64,000 bases of DNA, from the NCBI GenBank assembly GCA_902775475.1, contig CACYME010000010.1, forward strand, positions 1 through 64,000, in the 5' to 3' direction. Position numbers and translations under genes: made by a program. This DNA is from an uncultured Prevotellaceae bacterium. GTDB taxonomy: Bacteria > Bacteroidota > Bacteroidia > Bacteroidales > Bacteroidaceae. Positions 42,670-51,845 of the stretch are shown here, piece after piece. Under the pieces are notes generated by a model. It was given only the letters and a program-made list of their open reading frames with translations. It was not told where the DNA came from and did no database searches. Position 1 is the first letter of the stretch. The number at the start of each line of letters is the position of its first letter.

Positions 42670-43830
42670 ATGAAACATTTATCACAGAGCATTTATCATC
42701 TGTCATTTGGCACAGCACTCTTGTTGCTGACGGCCTGCGGCGGACAGAAGAACGCCGCCAACGAGACTGAACAAACCGCAGCCACACAGCTGCTGGAACG
42801 CCTTGACACCCTGCGCAGCCACGGCATCATGTACGGACATCAGGACGACCCGATGTACGGCCTGACGTGGGAGTACGACCGCGACTCGAGCGACGTGAAG
42901 AACGTATGCGGCGACTGGCCCGCCATCATGGGCTTCGACCTGGGCGGCATCGAGATGGGCGACGCGAAGAACCTCGACAGCGTGCCCTTCGCCCGCATCA
43001 CCGAGGAGGTGAAGAACCACTACCGCCGCGGCGGCATCGTCACCCTCTCGTGGCATCCGCGCAACCCCGTCACCACCACCGAGGGCGGCGGATGGGCCGG
43101 ACAGCCCTTCCCCCAGGGAACGGCATGGGACGTCACCGACTCGGCCGTGGTGAAGAAGATTCTGCCCGGAGGTGAGTGTCATGAGAAGTTCGGGACGTGG
43201 ATGCAGCGCGTGAGCGACTTCCTGGCCACGCTGAAGACCGACGACGGACAGAAGATTCCCATCATCTTCCGACCGTGGCACGAGAACAGCGGCTCCTGGT
43301 TCTGGTGGGGCGAGAAGCTCTGCACGGTGGAGGAGTACAAGGCACTGTGGGCCATGCTGCAGGACAAGCTGGTGGCCGACGGCTTCGACAACCTCGTGTG
43401 GTCCTATTCGCCCGGCTGTCAGGACAACCTGACGGCAGAGCGACTGCTCGACCGCTATCCCGGCGACGACCGCGTGAAGATGATTGGCCTCGACGGCTAT
43501 CAGTGGCAACCCGAGGAGAAAGACAGGTTCATCGAGCGCACCAGGCAGAACCTCGGCGTGCTCTGCGAGGTGGCCAAGGAGCACGGCCTGATTCCTGCCA
43601 TGACGGAGACGGGCATGAAGAACATGACGCAGCCCGACTGGTGGTCGTCGACGCTGCTGCCTGCCGTGAAGGACTTCCCCATCAGCTATCTGCTCACCTG
43701 GCGCAACTATCGTGATGAGTGGTTCGGACCCTCGCCTGCCAAGCCCGACGCTCCCTTCTTCCGCGAGTTCTGCGCCGCCCACGAGACGCTGTTCCTGAAA
43801 GACATAACGAATGACAGTAACAATAAGTAA
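42670..43830 (+). CDS. GH26 beta-mannanase (mannobiohydrolase-type), lipoprotein
   Basis: A 386-residue GH26 enzyme. The signal ends LLLTAC (Cys23) followed by GGQKNAAN, without acidic residues, so periplasmic anchoring is likely. The fold starts HGIMYGHQDDPMYGLTW, characteristic of the small GH26 mannanases that release mannobiose. Other motifs are TLSWHPRNP, the acid/base Glu205 in FRPWHENSGSWFWWG, and the nucleophile Glu313 in AMTETGMK. It sits directly before GH130, so it would generate the mannobiose used downstream, as described for the related Bacteroides fragilis cluster (ManA-type enzyme). The signal region has an odd HLSQSIYHLSFG tract encoded by near-repeats of CATTTATCA. Confidence 0.92.
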   Translation: MKHLSQSIYHLSFGTALLLLTACGGQKNAANETEQTAATQLLERLDTLRSHGIMYGHQDDPMYGLTWEYDRDSSDVKNVCGDWPAIMGFDLGGIEMGDAKNLDSVPFARITEEVKNHYRRGGIVTLSWHPRNPVTTTEGGGWAGQPFPQGTAWDVTDSAVVKKILPGGECHEKFGTWMQRVSDFLATLKTDDGQKIPIIFRPWHENSGSWFWWGEKLCTVEEYKALWAMLQDKLVADGFDNLVWSYSPGCQDNLTAERLLDRYPGDDRVKMIGLDGYQWQPEEKDRFIERTRQNLGVLCEVAKEHGLIPAMTETGMKNMTQPDWWSSTLLPAVKDFPISYLLTWRNYRDEWFGPSPAKPDAPFFREFCAAHETLFLKDITNDSNNK

Positions 43831-43850
43831 TGAGTAGTTAAAACGAAGAT

Positions 43851-45020
43851 ATGACAGATTTTGAGAAGAAAGTGGCAGCCCTGCGACAGCATCACGAGGA
43901 GCTGCTAAGCAGAGAGAACAAGCCGCTGGAATGGGGCAACGGCATCTACGAGAAGTACAAGTACCCCATACTGACCGCCGAGCACGTGCCCCTGGAGTGG
44001 AAGTACGACTTCAACGAGCACGACAACCCCTTCCTCATGCAGCGCATCATGTGCAACGCCACGCTGAACAGCGGCGCGCTGAAGTGGAACGGCAAGTACT
44101 GCCTCGTGGTGCGCGTGGAGGGAGCCGACCGCAAGTCGTACTTCGCCGTGGCGGAAAGCCCCAACGGCATCGACAACTTCCGCTTCTGGCCGGAGCCCAT
44201 CACCATGCCCGACACCGACGACCCCGCCACCAACATCTACGACATGCGCATCACCCAGCATGAGGACGGATGGATCTACGGCGTGTTCTGCGCCGAGCGC
44301 CACGACGACGCGCAGCCCGGCAACCTCTCGGCAGCCACTGCCACCGCCGGCATCGCCCGCACGAAGGACCTGGTGAACTGGGAGCGGCTGCCCGACCTCG
44401 TGTCGCGCAGCCAGCAGCGCAACGTGGTGCTCCATCCGGAGTTCGTCGATGGCAAATACGCCTTCTACACCCGTCCGCAGGACGGCTTCATCGACACAGG
44501 CAGCGGTGGCGGCATCGGCTGGGCACTCGTCGATGATATCACTCATGCGGAAGTCAAGGAGGAGATAATCATCTACGAGCGCAAGTACCACACCATCACC
44601 GAGGTGAAGAACGGCGAGGGTCCCCACCCCATCAAGACCTCAAAAGGCTGGCTGCACCTGGCCCACGGCGTGCGCGCCACCGCCGACGGTCTGCGCTACG
44701 TATTATATATGTATATGACCGCCCTCGATGACCCCACGCGCGTCATCGCCCGTCCTGGCGGCTTCTTCCTCGTGCCCGAGGGCGAGGAGTATCTTGGCGA
44801 CGTGATGAACGTGGCCTTCGCCAATGGCTGGATTGCCGATGCCGACGGTCGTGTGTTCATCTACTACGCCTCGGCCGACACCCGCATGCACGTGGCCACC
44901 TCGACCGTCGACCGCCTCATCGACTACTGCATGAACACGCCCGAGGACGGTCTGCGCACCGCAGCCAGCGTGGAAACCATCAAGCGGCTCATCGCAAAGA
45001 ATGGTCGTGAAAAGGCGTGA
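43851..45020 (+). CDS. 4-O-beta-D-mannosyl-D-glucose phosphorylase (GH130_1)
   Basis: Cytoplasmic phosphorylase converting beta-1,4-mannosyl-glucose plus phosphate to alpha-mannose-1-phosphate and glucose. There is no signal peptide. The 389-residue protein shows the family 1 features [34 protein letters not shown], and NIYDMRIT with Asp131, the residue reported as catalytic in the B. fragilis enzyme. [19 protein letters not shown] and [19 protein letters not shown] follow. It lies between the GH26 and the GPH transporter, upstream of the epimerase that makes its substrate from mannobiose. An octamer array follows the stop codon. Confidence 0.94.
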   Translation: MTDFEKKVAALRQHHEELLSRENKPLEWGNGIYEKYKYPILTAEHVPLEWKYDFNEHDNPFLMQRIMCNATLNSGALKWNGKYCLVVRVEGADRKSYFAVAESPNGIDNFRFWPEPITMPDTDDPATNIYDMRITQHEDGWIYGVFCAERHDDAQPGNLSAATATAGIARTKDLVNWERLPDLVSRSQQRNVVLHPEFVDGKYAFYTRPQDGFIDTGSGGGIGWALVDDITHAEVKEEIIIYERKYHTITEVKNGEGPHPIKTSKGWLHLAHGVRATADGLRYVLYMYMTALDDPTRVIARPGGFFLVPEGEEYLGDVMNVAFANGWIADADGRVFIYYASADTRMHVATSTVDRLIDYCMNTPEDGLRTAASVETIKRLIAKNGREKA

Positions 45021-45078
45021 TAACGGAATAACGGTATTACGGAATAACGAAATAACGAAATAACGAAATAACGAAAAA
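45018..45078 (+). repeat. Octamer array (TAACGAAA)n before the GPH transporter
   Basis: Seven or more degenerate 8-base units: TAACGGAA, TAACGGTA, TTACGGAA, then TAACGAAA four times, ending one or two bases from the ATG. The array forms the whole intergenic spacer including the ribosome-binding region. Confidence 0.85.
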
Positions 45079-46422
45079 ATGGCAACACTAAAAGAAAAAA
45101 TCGGCTACGCTATGGGCGACGCCGCTGCCGGAGGCATCACATGGAAAATCATGTCGATAGCCTTCCCTTTGTTCTTCACCAACGTCTTCGGACTCACCTT
45201 CGCCGATGCCGCCCTGCTGATGCTCATCGCCCGCATGTTTGATGTGGTCACCGATCCGCTGATGGGCGCCCTTGCCGACCGCACGCAGTCGAAGTGGGGC
45301 ACCTACCGCCCGTGGCTCATCTATGGCGCCATCCCCTTTGGCCTCATCTTCGCCCTGCTGCTCTACACGCCCGACTTCGGTCCCGTGGGCAAGCGCATCT
45401 GGGCCTATTCGCTCTATCTGCTCATGATGGCTTGCTACACCGCCGTGAACGTGCCCTACGGCTCGCTGCTCGGCGTGATGACCGATGACGACAACGAGAA
45501 GAACCAGTTCTCGTCGTTCCGCATGGTGGGTGCCTATGCCATGGGCTTCATCACCCTGCTGTCGTTCCCCTACCTGCAGAAGATGGTGGGCGGCACCGAG
45601 CAGCACCAGTATGCCGTGCTGGGTGTCTTCTTCGGCGTGCTTGCCGCTGCGGGCACGCTGGCCTGCGGTCTGCTGACGAAGGAGCGCCTGAAGCCCGTGC
45701 GTGCCGAGAAGTTCTCGTTCAAGCAGTTTGCCGACCTCTTCCGCAACAAGCCGTGGATCATCCTGACGCTCATCGGCATCTGCACCAACTTCTTCAACGG
45801 CTTCCGCTATGCCGTGGCCGGCTATATGTTTGAATATTGTCTGCACGGCGATGTCACCGTCAGCGGCCTCATCATCAACTACACCGTGTTCATGACCTTC
45901 GGCGAGCTCACCTGCATGATCTTCGGCGGCGTGTCGCCGTGGTTCACCAAGAAGATGGGCAGCAAGCGCAAGGCATTCCAGATGGCAGCCCTCATCTGCC
46001 TGGTGTTCAGCGTGGGCTTCTTCTTCATTCCCATGGACAGGGCCTACATCTGGCTGATGGTGGCTGTGGTCATCCTCACCAGCGTGGGCATCGGCCTCTA
46101 CTCACCCCTGCTGTGGTCGATGTATGCCGACGTGGCCGACTACGCCACCGAGAAGAACGGCACCTCCAGCACGGGTCTCATCTTCTCGTCGGGCACCATG
46201 GCCCAGAAGTTCGGCACGGCCATCAGCGGCTCGCTCGTCGCCCTCTTCTTAGGTCTGGCCGGTGCCAGCATGATTACCGACGACATGGGCAACACCAGCG
46301 TCGACCCTGCCAGCATCACCGACTCGGTGCTGACGATGGTGTGGAGCCTCTTCTCGCTCTTCCCTGCCATCATCGCCGCCCTCATCATCCTCCTCACGCG
46401 TCTTTACCCCATTAAGAAATGA
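45079..46422 (+). CDS. GPH-family (MelB-like) sugar:cation symporter
   Basis: A 447-residue inner-membrane transporter with twelve predicted helices. The family signature starts KIGYAMGDAAAGGITWKIMSIAFPLFFTNVFGL, followed by ARMFDVVTDPLMGALADRTQSKWGTYRPW, the conserved GPH loop, and NVPYGSLLGVMTDD. Context (epimerase and GH130 on the same transcript) indicates mannobiose or mannosyl-glucose as cargo, imported from periplasm to cytoplasm. Its stop overlaps the epimerase ATG by four bases (ATGA), so the two proteins are probably made in step. Confidence 0.93.
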   Translation: MATLKEKIGYAMGDAAAGGITWKIMSIAFPLFFTNVFGLTFADAALLMLIARMFDVVTDPLMGALADRTQSKWGTYRPWLIYGAIPFGLIFALLLYTPDFGPVGKRIWAYSLYLLMMACYTAVNVPYGSLLGVMTDDDNEKNQFSSFRMVGAYAMGFITLLSFPYLQKMVGGTEQHQYAVLGVFFGVLAAAGTLACGLLTKERLKPVRAEKFSFKQFADLFRNKPWIILTLIGICTNFFNGFRYAVAGYMFEYCLHGDVTVSGLIINYTVFMTFGELTCMIFGGVSPWFTKKMGSKRKAFQMAALICLVFSVGFFFIPMDRAYIWLMVAVVILTSVGIGLYSPLLWSMYADVADYATEKNGTSSTGLIFSSGTMAQKFGTAISGSLVALFLGLAGASMITDDMGNTSVDPASITDSVLTMVWSLFSLFPAIIAALIILLTRLYPIKK

Positions 46423-47807
46423 ATAGCAACACCGTTTGTTGCGACTCTGTCGCAACCCTGAAAGCCGAAATGCAGGACGTCCTCACGAGGAACATCCTGC
46501 CTTTCTGGCTCGACAAGATGCAGGACCAGGAGCACGGCGGCTTCTACGGGCGCATGGACGGCCACATGCAACTGCACCCAGAAGCCGAGAAGGGCGCCAT
46601 CCTCAACGCCCGTATTCTCTGGAGCTTCTCCGCCGCCTACCGCATACTAAGTGAAAAGTTAAAAGTGAAGAGTGAAGAATTTGCTACCGCAACCCCGTCG
46701 CCGAATGCTATGGCGGCAGCAAATTCTTCACTCTTCACTCTTCACTCTTCACTTTTAGAAGCCGCCACCCGTGCGAAGGACTATATCCTCGACCACTTCA
46801 TCGACCCGGAGTACGGCGGCGTCTACTGGAGCCTCGACTACAAGGGCCAGCCGCTCGACACGAAGAAGCAGTTCTACGCCATCGGCTTCGCCATCTATGG
46901 CCTCTCGGAATATGCCCGTGCCACTGGCGACCGCGAGGCGCTCGACTATGCCCTCCAGCTCTTCGACTGCATTGAGGAGCACGCCTTCGACCATGAGCAC
47001 AATGGCTACATAGAGGCCACGACCCGCGACTGGCAGCCCATCGCCGACATGCGCCTCAGCGACCTCGACGCCAACTACCCCAAGTCGCAGAACACCCACC
47101 TGCACATCATCGAGCCTTACACCAACCTCTACCGCTGTCTGAAGGAGTTCCAGGCCAGCAGCTCGTGCAGCTACGTGCCCGCCATCGGTTCCATCCTGCC
47201 CATCGACATCAGCGTGCCCCAGGAGACCATTATTCGCGTGGAAGCGGCACTGCGCAACCTCATCGACATCTTCACCGACCGCATCCTCAACCCCGACACC
47301 CACCATCTCGACCTCTTCTTCGACATGGACTGGACGCGTGGCGCCGGCCATCTGGAGAGCTACGGCCACGACATCGAGTGCTCGTGGCTGATGCACGAGG
47401 CCGCCCTCGTCCTGGGCGACGAGCAGGTGCTGGCGAAGGTAGAGCCCATCGTTCGCATGGTGGCGAAGGCCAGCGAGAAGGGCCTGCGCCCCGACGGCTC
47501 GATGATTCACGAGGCGAACCTCGACACCGGCCACGTGGACGACGACCTGCACTGGTGGGTGCAGGCCGAGAACGTGGTGGGATGGGCGAACCTCTACCAG
47601 CACTTCGGCGACGAGGACGCGCTGCAGAAAGCCCTTCGCGGCTGGGACTACATCAAGCGCAACCTCATCGACTACGAACACGGCGAATGGTACTGGAGCC
47701 GCCGCCCCGACGGGTCGCTCAACCTCGACGACGACCATGCCGGCTTCTGGAAATGCCCCTACCACAACAGCCGCATGTGCCTCGAAATCATAGAACGCTT
47801 CTCATGA
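46419..47807 (+). CDS. Cellobiose/mannobiose 2-epimerase (AGE family) with repeat-derived insertion
   Basis: Converts beta-1,4-mannobiose to mannosyl-glucose (and cellobiose to glucosyl-mannose) in the cytoplasm, feeding GH130. The (alpha/alpha)6-barrel motifs are NILPFWLDKMQDQEHGGFYGRMDG, ARILWSFSAAYRI, HFIDPEYGGVYWSLDYKG, KQFYAIGFAIYGLSEYA, GHDIECSWLMHEA, and DDDLHWWVQAENVVGW. At 462 residues it is longer than I would expect. About 35 residues (SEKLKVKSEEFATATPSPNA, continuing to HSSLLEA) lie between two core helices and are encoded by an inverted heptad-repeat hairpin at 46664-46739. Codons 7-13 come from another palindrome (46438-46456). A further insertion may lie near residues 247-270. 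Activity despite the insertion is unproven. Confidence 0.88.
   Translation: MNSNTVCCDSVATLKAEMQDVLTRNILPFWLDKMQDQEHGGFYGRMDGHMQLHPEAEKGAILNARILWSFSAAYRILSEKLKVKSEEFATATPSPNAMAAANSSLFTLHSSLLEAATRAKDYILDHFIDPEYGGVYWSLDYKGQPLDTKKQFYAIGFAIYGLSEYARATGDREALDYALQLFDCIEEHAFDHEHNGYIEATTRDWQPIADMRLSDLDANYPKSQNTHLHIIEPYTNLYRCLKEFQASSSCSYVPAIGSILPIDISVPQETIIRVEAALRNLIDIFTDRILNPDTHHLDLFFDMDWTRGAGHLESYGHDIECSWLMHEAALVLGDEQVLAKVEPIVRMVAKASEKGLRPDGSMIHEANLDTGHVDDDLHWWVQAENVVGWANLYQHFGDEDALQKALRGWDYIKRNLIDYEHGEWYWSRRPDGSLNLDDDHAGFWKCPYHNSRMCLEIIERFS
46438..46456. repeat. Palindrome at the 5' end of the epimerase gene
   Basis: GTTGCGAC-TCT-GTCGCAAC, perfect 8-bp arms, lying in codons 7-13 of the epimerase. 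Its GCGAC/GTCGC core resembles the palindrome at 50039-50059. Confidence 0.75.
46664..46739. repeat. R3 heptad-arm hairpin inside the epimerase gene
   Basis: Perfect 22-bp inverted arms: AGTGAAG twice then AATTTGCT (46664-46685), and its complement at 46718-46739, with a 32-nt loop. Extra heptads continue outward on the right (to 46756). The element is in frame. Its geometry matches the hairpin at 59254-59330 although the sequences differ. Confidence 0.88.
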
Positions 47808-47829
47808 ACAACATTTCATCCTATAACCC

Positions 47830-50022
47830 ATGAAGAAAACCTTCCTTCTCGGAGCCCTTGCGCTCCTCACGTCTACGCCCCTGCTGGCCTGGCAGGGCGA
47901 GGTGACCATCGAGACCCCCAACACGCAGCTGCTGCTCACCGCATGGGAAGGCGGCGACCTGCGACAGTCGTACTACGGCGACAAGAGCGCCACCCTCAGC
48001 CAGCTGCGCGATGCCGGCAGCGACCTCAGCTTCGAGGCCCTGCCCGCCTTCGGCAGCGTCGGTGCCACCCATCTGCCTGCCCTGCAGGTGCAGCACATGG
48101 ACGGCGACCAGAACCTGGAGATGCAAGTGACCGACTACCAAAAGCAGGACGAAGGTCGCGCCACCATCCACGTATTCACCATGCAGGACAAGGTGATGCC
48201 CGTCACGGTGAAGCTGTTCTACAAAGCCTATAAGAACGTCGACGTCATCGAGACCTGGACGGAAATCACCCATCAGGAGAAAAAGGCCATCACGCTGAAG
48301 CGCTACGACAGCGGCCACCTGGTGCTGCGCCAGGGCGACGTGTGGCTCACCCACCTGCACGGCAACTGGGGTGCCGAGGCCGACATCACCATGGAACCGC
48401 TGACGCTGGGCCTGAAGACCATCCGCAACAGCGACGGTGCCCGCAACAGCCACCTCGACGCGCCGGAGCTGATGCTCTCGCTCGACGGCAAGCCTGCCGA
48501 ACTCACAGGCCGCACCATCGGCCTGGTGTTCTGCTGGAGCGGCAACTTCGAGCTGCGCCTGAACACCATGTCGCACCGCGAGCACCACGTCTATGCCGGC
48601 ATCGACCCCGTGGCCAGCGACTACGTGCTGGAGCCGCGGCAGGTCTTCGAGACGCCCCATCTGGCCATGGCCTACAGCGCCGAGGGCATGAGTGGCGTCA
48701 GCCGCATCTTCCACCGCTGGGCACGCACCGAGGGCATGTTCCACCGCGGCATGCAGACGGGCGACATCCTGCTCAACTCGTGGGAAGGCATCTACCTCGA
48801 CATCACCGAGGAGAAAATCATCAAGATGATGGACGACATCGCTGCCTTCGGCGGCGAGCTCTTCGTCATGGACGACGGCTGGTTCGGCGACAAGTATCCC
48901 CGCAAGGTGGACAACTCGAGCCTGGGCGACTGGGTGGTCGACAAGAACAAGCTGCCCGGCGGCATCAAGGCCCTCACCAACGCCGCCCGCGAGCGCAAGC
49001 TGAAGTTCGGCATCTGGATTGAGCCGGAGATGACCAACACCGTCAGCGAGCTCTACGAGCAGCATCCCGACTGGGTGCTGCAGCGTCCCGGACGCGACCT
49101 GCGCAAGGGCCGTGGCGGCACGCAGGTGGTGCTCGACCTCTGCAACCCGAAGGTGCAGGACTTTGTCTTCAACGTGGTCGACAACCTGATGACCGAGTAC
49201 CCCGAGATTGCCTACATCAAGTGGGACGCCAACGCCAGCATCGAGAACTACGGCTCTACCTACCTGCCCCGCACGAAGCAGAGCAACATCTACGTGGACT
49301 ACCACATCGGCCTCATCAAGGTGCTGAAGCGCATCCGCGAGAAGTATCCCGACCTGGTCATTCAGGACTGCGCCAGCGGTGGCGGCCGCGCCAACTATGG
49401 CCTGCTGCCCTATTTTGACGAGTTCTGGGTGAGCGACAACACCGATGCCCTGCAGCGCGTCTACATTCAGTATGGCACCAGCCTCTTCTTCCCGGCCAAC
49501 GCCATGGCACAGCACATCAACCACGTGCCCTACTGGAACACCGGCAAGCGCGTCATACCCATCAAGTTCCGCTGCGACGTGGCCATGAGTGGCCGCCTCG
49601 GCATCGAGCTGCAGCCGAAGGACATGACCGACGAGGAGCGCAGGCAGACCTCGACCTGCATTGCCGACTACAAGCAGCTGCGCCCCATCGTGCAGACAGG
49701 CAACCTCTACCGCCTGCTCTCGCCCTACGACCGTCGTGGCGTCGCTGCCATCATGTACACCCCAAGTGGAAATTCCTCGAAGTCGGGCGGCGTGCTCTTC
49801 GTCTACAAGACCGACAACTACGTTGACCAGCCGCTGCCGCGCCTGCGCCTGGCCGGACTCGATGCCAGCCGCACCTACACGCTCAGCGAGAAGAACGTCC
49901 GCGTGGGCGAGAAGCCCTGCCGCCTCGACGGCAAGCAGTTCACCGGCCGCTTCCTCATGGACGTGGGCATCGAGGTGCCCCTCTGGGAGGACTACGCCAG
50001 CCGCGTCTTCGAGCTGCAATAG
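47830..50022 (+). CDS. GH36 alpha-galactosidase, secreted
   Basis: Removes alpha-1,6-galactose from galactomannan fragments. A 730-residue protein with a signal peptide (1-20, ending LLAWQ), placing it in the periplasm. The GH36 layout is complete: N-terminal beta-sandwich (SDLSFEALPAFG, TIHVFTMQDKVMPVTVKLFYKAY), the barrel with FGGELFVMDDGWFG and LKFGIWIEPEMTN, the nucleophile Asp466 in YIKWDAN, CASGGGRANYGLLPYFDEFW, and the acid/base Asp536 in VSDNTDALQR, then a C-terminal beta domain. It closes the second mannan block, 22 bases after the epimerase, and suits galactose-substituted mannan. Confidence 0.95.
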   Translation: MKKTFLLGALALLTSTPLLAWQGEVTIETPNTQLLLTAWEGGDLRQSYYGDKSATLSQLRDAGSDLSFEALPAFGSVGATHLPALQVQHMDGDQNLEMQVTDYQKQDEGRATIHVFTMQDKVMPVTVKLFYKAYKNVDVIETWTEITHQEKKAITLKRYDSGHLVLRQGDVWLTHLHGNWGAEADITMEPLTLGLKTIRNSDGARNSHLDAPELMLSLDGKPAELTGRTIGLVFCWSGNFELRLNTMSHREHHVYAGIDPVASDYVLEPRQVFETPHLAMAYSAEGMSGVSRIFHRWARTEGMFHRGMQTGDILLNSWEGIYLDITEEKIIKMMDDIAAFGGELFVMDDGWFGDKYPRKVDNSSLGDWVVDKNKLPGGIKALTNAARERKLKFGIWIEPEMTNTVSELYEQHPDWVLQRPGRDLRKGRGGTQVVLDLCNPKVQDFVFNVVDNLMTEYPEIAYIKWDANASIENYGSTYLPRTKQSNIYVDYHIGLIKVLKRIREKYPDLVIQDCASGGGRANYGLLPYFDEFWVSDNTDALQRVYIQYGTSLFFPANAMAQHINHVPYWNTGKRVIPIKFRCDVAMSGRLGIELQPKDMTDEERRQTSTCIADYKQLRPIVQTGNLYRLLSPYDRRGVAAIMYTPSGNSSKSGGVLFVYKTDNYVDQPLPRLRLAGLDASRTYTLSEKNVRVGEKPCRLDGKQFTGRFLMDVGIEVPLWEDYASRVFELQ

Positions 50023-50038
50023 GCCCCTTCTTCCTTTT

Positions 50039-50059
50039 TGACGCGACAGTGTCGCGTCA
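50039..50059. repeat. Perfect 21-bp palindrome downstream of GH36
   Basis: TGACGCGACA-G-TGTCGCGTCA. T-rich sequence lies on its left and no T-run on its right, so it is a poor plus-strand terminator. Its core matches the GCGAC palindrome in the epimerase gene and resembles the GTAGAGACG-type repeat at 3124-3152. Confidence 0.75.
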
Positions 50060-50180
50060 TAGAGAAACAGGCACACACGCGCTTTCCCCTTCGTTCTATG
50101 GACCCATGGAACGGAGGGGAAAACTTTTGTTAAAAAAGGCCTCAGGAGGGGCAGTAAGAGGGGGAAAAAATCGTTCAAAA

Positions 50181-50586
50181 TGTCAAAATCTTTCACAAAT
50201 AATTTTGTTCACGGCGACGTCGCATTCTGGAGTGAAAAATGGCCGTTTTGACCCCTCTTCCACCCTTCGCCCGATGAAAAATCAAGGCTCAGAAGGCCAA
50301 AATTTGCACACACGCCCTACTTTTGTGCACGTTTTTTGCTCCAATTTTTCTACTTTTTGCGTTTTTGTAAGCACGCCAAATTTTCAAAAGTCAACGCCAA
50401 ATTTTCAAAAGGCGTTGACTTTTTTTTCCTGGCGAACGCCTTTTTTGCCAAAATTAAACCAACCTACTGGCAATCAACCATTTAGCAAAACCTCAAAAAA
50501 CGGGCTTTTTTTCGTCCAAAAGTTGTTTCGTGGAGAATTTTCAAAATATGGAGGCCAAAAATGGCGATTATGTCAATACTTTTCAA
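50181..50586 (-). repeat. R1 intergenic element, copy D
   Basis: Reverse orientation, between GH36 and the M20 gene. It is flanked by TGTCAAAATCTTTCA (50181-50195) and TGTCAATACTTTTCA (50571-50585). On the minus strand it holds CTTTTGGACGAAAAAAAGCC, TTTTTTGAGG, the stem AAAAGTCAACGCC...GGCGTTGACTTTT, GAAAATTTGGCGTGCTTAC, and the hairpin TGCACA/TGTGCA (50305-50329) with a 13-nt loop, AAAGTAGGGCGTG in element sense. It also holds GGCCATTTTTCACTCCAGAA, identical to copy B over at least 28 bases. Confidence 0.88.
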
Positions 50587-50743
50587 AAAAAATGAGGGCA
50601 CAAAAGCCGGAGCCTAAAGTTTGATTTCTATTGCCCTGAATGGCAACTCTGCATAGGGTTCAACACCTGGGGGTTAACATTTTTTATTGACTTTCGGCTG
50701 GAAAAAACTGACCGTTTCCAACGCTTAACTCCCAACAATTTCG

Positions 50744-50751
50744 TACCTTTG
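50744..50751 (+). promoter_or_regulatory. -7 box of the M20 gene with very short leader
   Basis: TACCTTTG, only 7 bases before the ATG, preceded by TTAACTCCCAAC as in the lemA/ftsX promoters. The rest of the gap 50587-50743 contains TTAACATTTTTTATTGA, a tract that recurs near 57194. Confidence 0.75.
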
Positions 50752-50758
50752 CCGCTGT

Positions 50759-51814
50759 ATGACGAAAAAAGAGTGTTTTGACGACAGCGTGCAGCTGCTC
50801 AAGGAGCTGATTGCCACGCCGCGCGTGAGCCGCGAGGAGACGGCAGCCGCCGACCTGATGGAACGGCGTATGGGGGCATGGGGCCTGGCCCCGCAGCGCG
50901 AGGGAAACAACGTGTTGACCGTCTGTCCCGACTATGACGACAATCGCCCCACGCTGCTGCTCAACGCCCACATCGACACGGTGAAGGCCGTGGCCACCTG
51001 GGCGCGACAGCCCCACCAGCCCATGCTGGAGGGCGACCGCCTCTACGGCCTGGGCAGCAACGACTGCGGCGGCGGACTGGTGACGCTGCTGGCCGTCTAT
51101 CGCCTGCTGAGGGAAATGCCTCGCTCCTACAATATTATATATCTGGCCTCATGCGAAGAAGAAGTATCGGGCCGCGACGGCATCAGCCGTGCCCTGCCGC
51201 TGCTGCCGCCGGTGAGCGTGGCCCTGGTGGGCGAACCCACGGGCATGCAGCCCGCCATCGCCGAGAAGGGGCTGATGGTCATCGACGGCTATGCCCACGG
51301 CGTGAGCGGCCACGCTGCCCGCAACGAGGGCGTGAACGCCATCTACGAGGCACTAGACGACCTGCTGTGGCTACGTGACTACCGCTTCGAGCGGGTGAGC
51401 CCCCTGCTGGGGCCGACGAAGATGACAGTAACGGTGGTGGAGAGCGGCACGCAGCACAACGTGGTGCCCGACCGCCTGCACTTCGTGCTCGACGTTCGCA
51501 CAAATGAATATTACCAAAACGAAGAGGTGTTCAGCTTCCTGCAGCAGCAGATGAAGAAATGCGAGTTGCAGGCACGCTCCTTCCGCCTGCATTCGTCGTG
51601 CATCGCCGAGGACCATCCGCTGGTGCAGCGCTGTCTGGCCCTGGGGCTGCAGCCCTTCGGCTCGCCCACGCTGAGCGACCAGGCACTGATGCCCTTCCCC
51701 TCGCTGAAGCTGGGGCCCGGCGAGTCGTCGCGCTCCCACTCGGCCGATGAATTCATCTGCCTGAGCGAGATGGAGCGGGCCCTCGACATCTACTTACAGG
51801 TGTTAGGGAACTGA
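50759..51814 (+). CDS. argE: M20 metallo-deacylase, probably N-acyl-ornithine deacetylase (ArgE-like)
   Basis: A 351-residue cytoplasmic zinc amidohydrolase. The metal-site motifs are HIDTVK (His71, Asp73), GSNDCGGG (Asp102), the Glu pair in ASCEEEVSG (about 133-135), GEPTG, and a C-terminal His in RSHSADEFI. A dimerisation lid domain is at about 170-270 (HGVSGHAARNEG). In Bacteroidota this subgroup acts in arginine synthesis on succinyl- or acetyl-ornithine or -citrulline; the exact acyl group cannot be read, so the gene symbol is tentative. It is monocistronic, with its own promoter and no other arginine gene nearby. It ends 31 bases from the convergent EnvC-like gene. Confidence 0.82.
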   Translation: MTKKECFDDSVQLLKELIATPRVSREETAAADLMERRMGAWGLAPQREGNNVLTVCPDYDDNRPTLLLNAHIDTVKAVATWARQPHQPMLEGDRLYGLGSNDCGGGLVTLLAVYRLLREMPRSYNIIYLASCEEEVSGRDGISRALPLLPPVSVALVGEPTGMQPAIAEKGLMVIDGYAHGVSGHAARNEGVNAIYEALDDLLWLRDYRFERVSPLLGPTKMTVTVVESGTQHNVVPDRLHFVLDVRTNEYYQNEEVFSFLQQQMKKCELQARSFRLHSSCIAEDHPLVQRCLALGLQPFGSPTLSDQALMPFPSLKLGPGESSRSHSADEFICLSEMERALDIYLQVLGN

Positions 51815-51845
51815 AGAAAAAAAGCGGAACTGCTCAGCGACCCCT

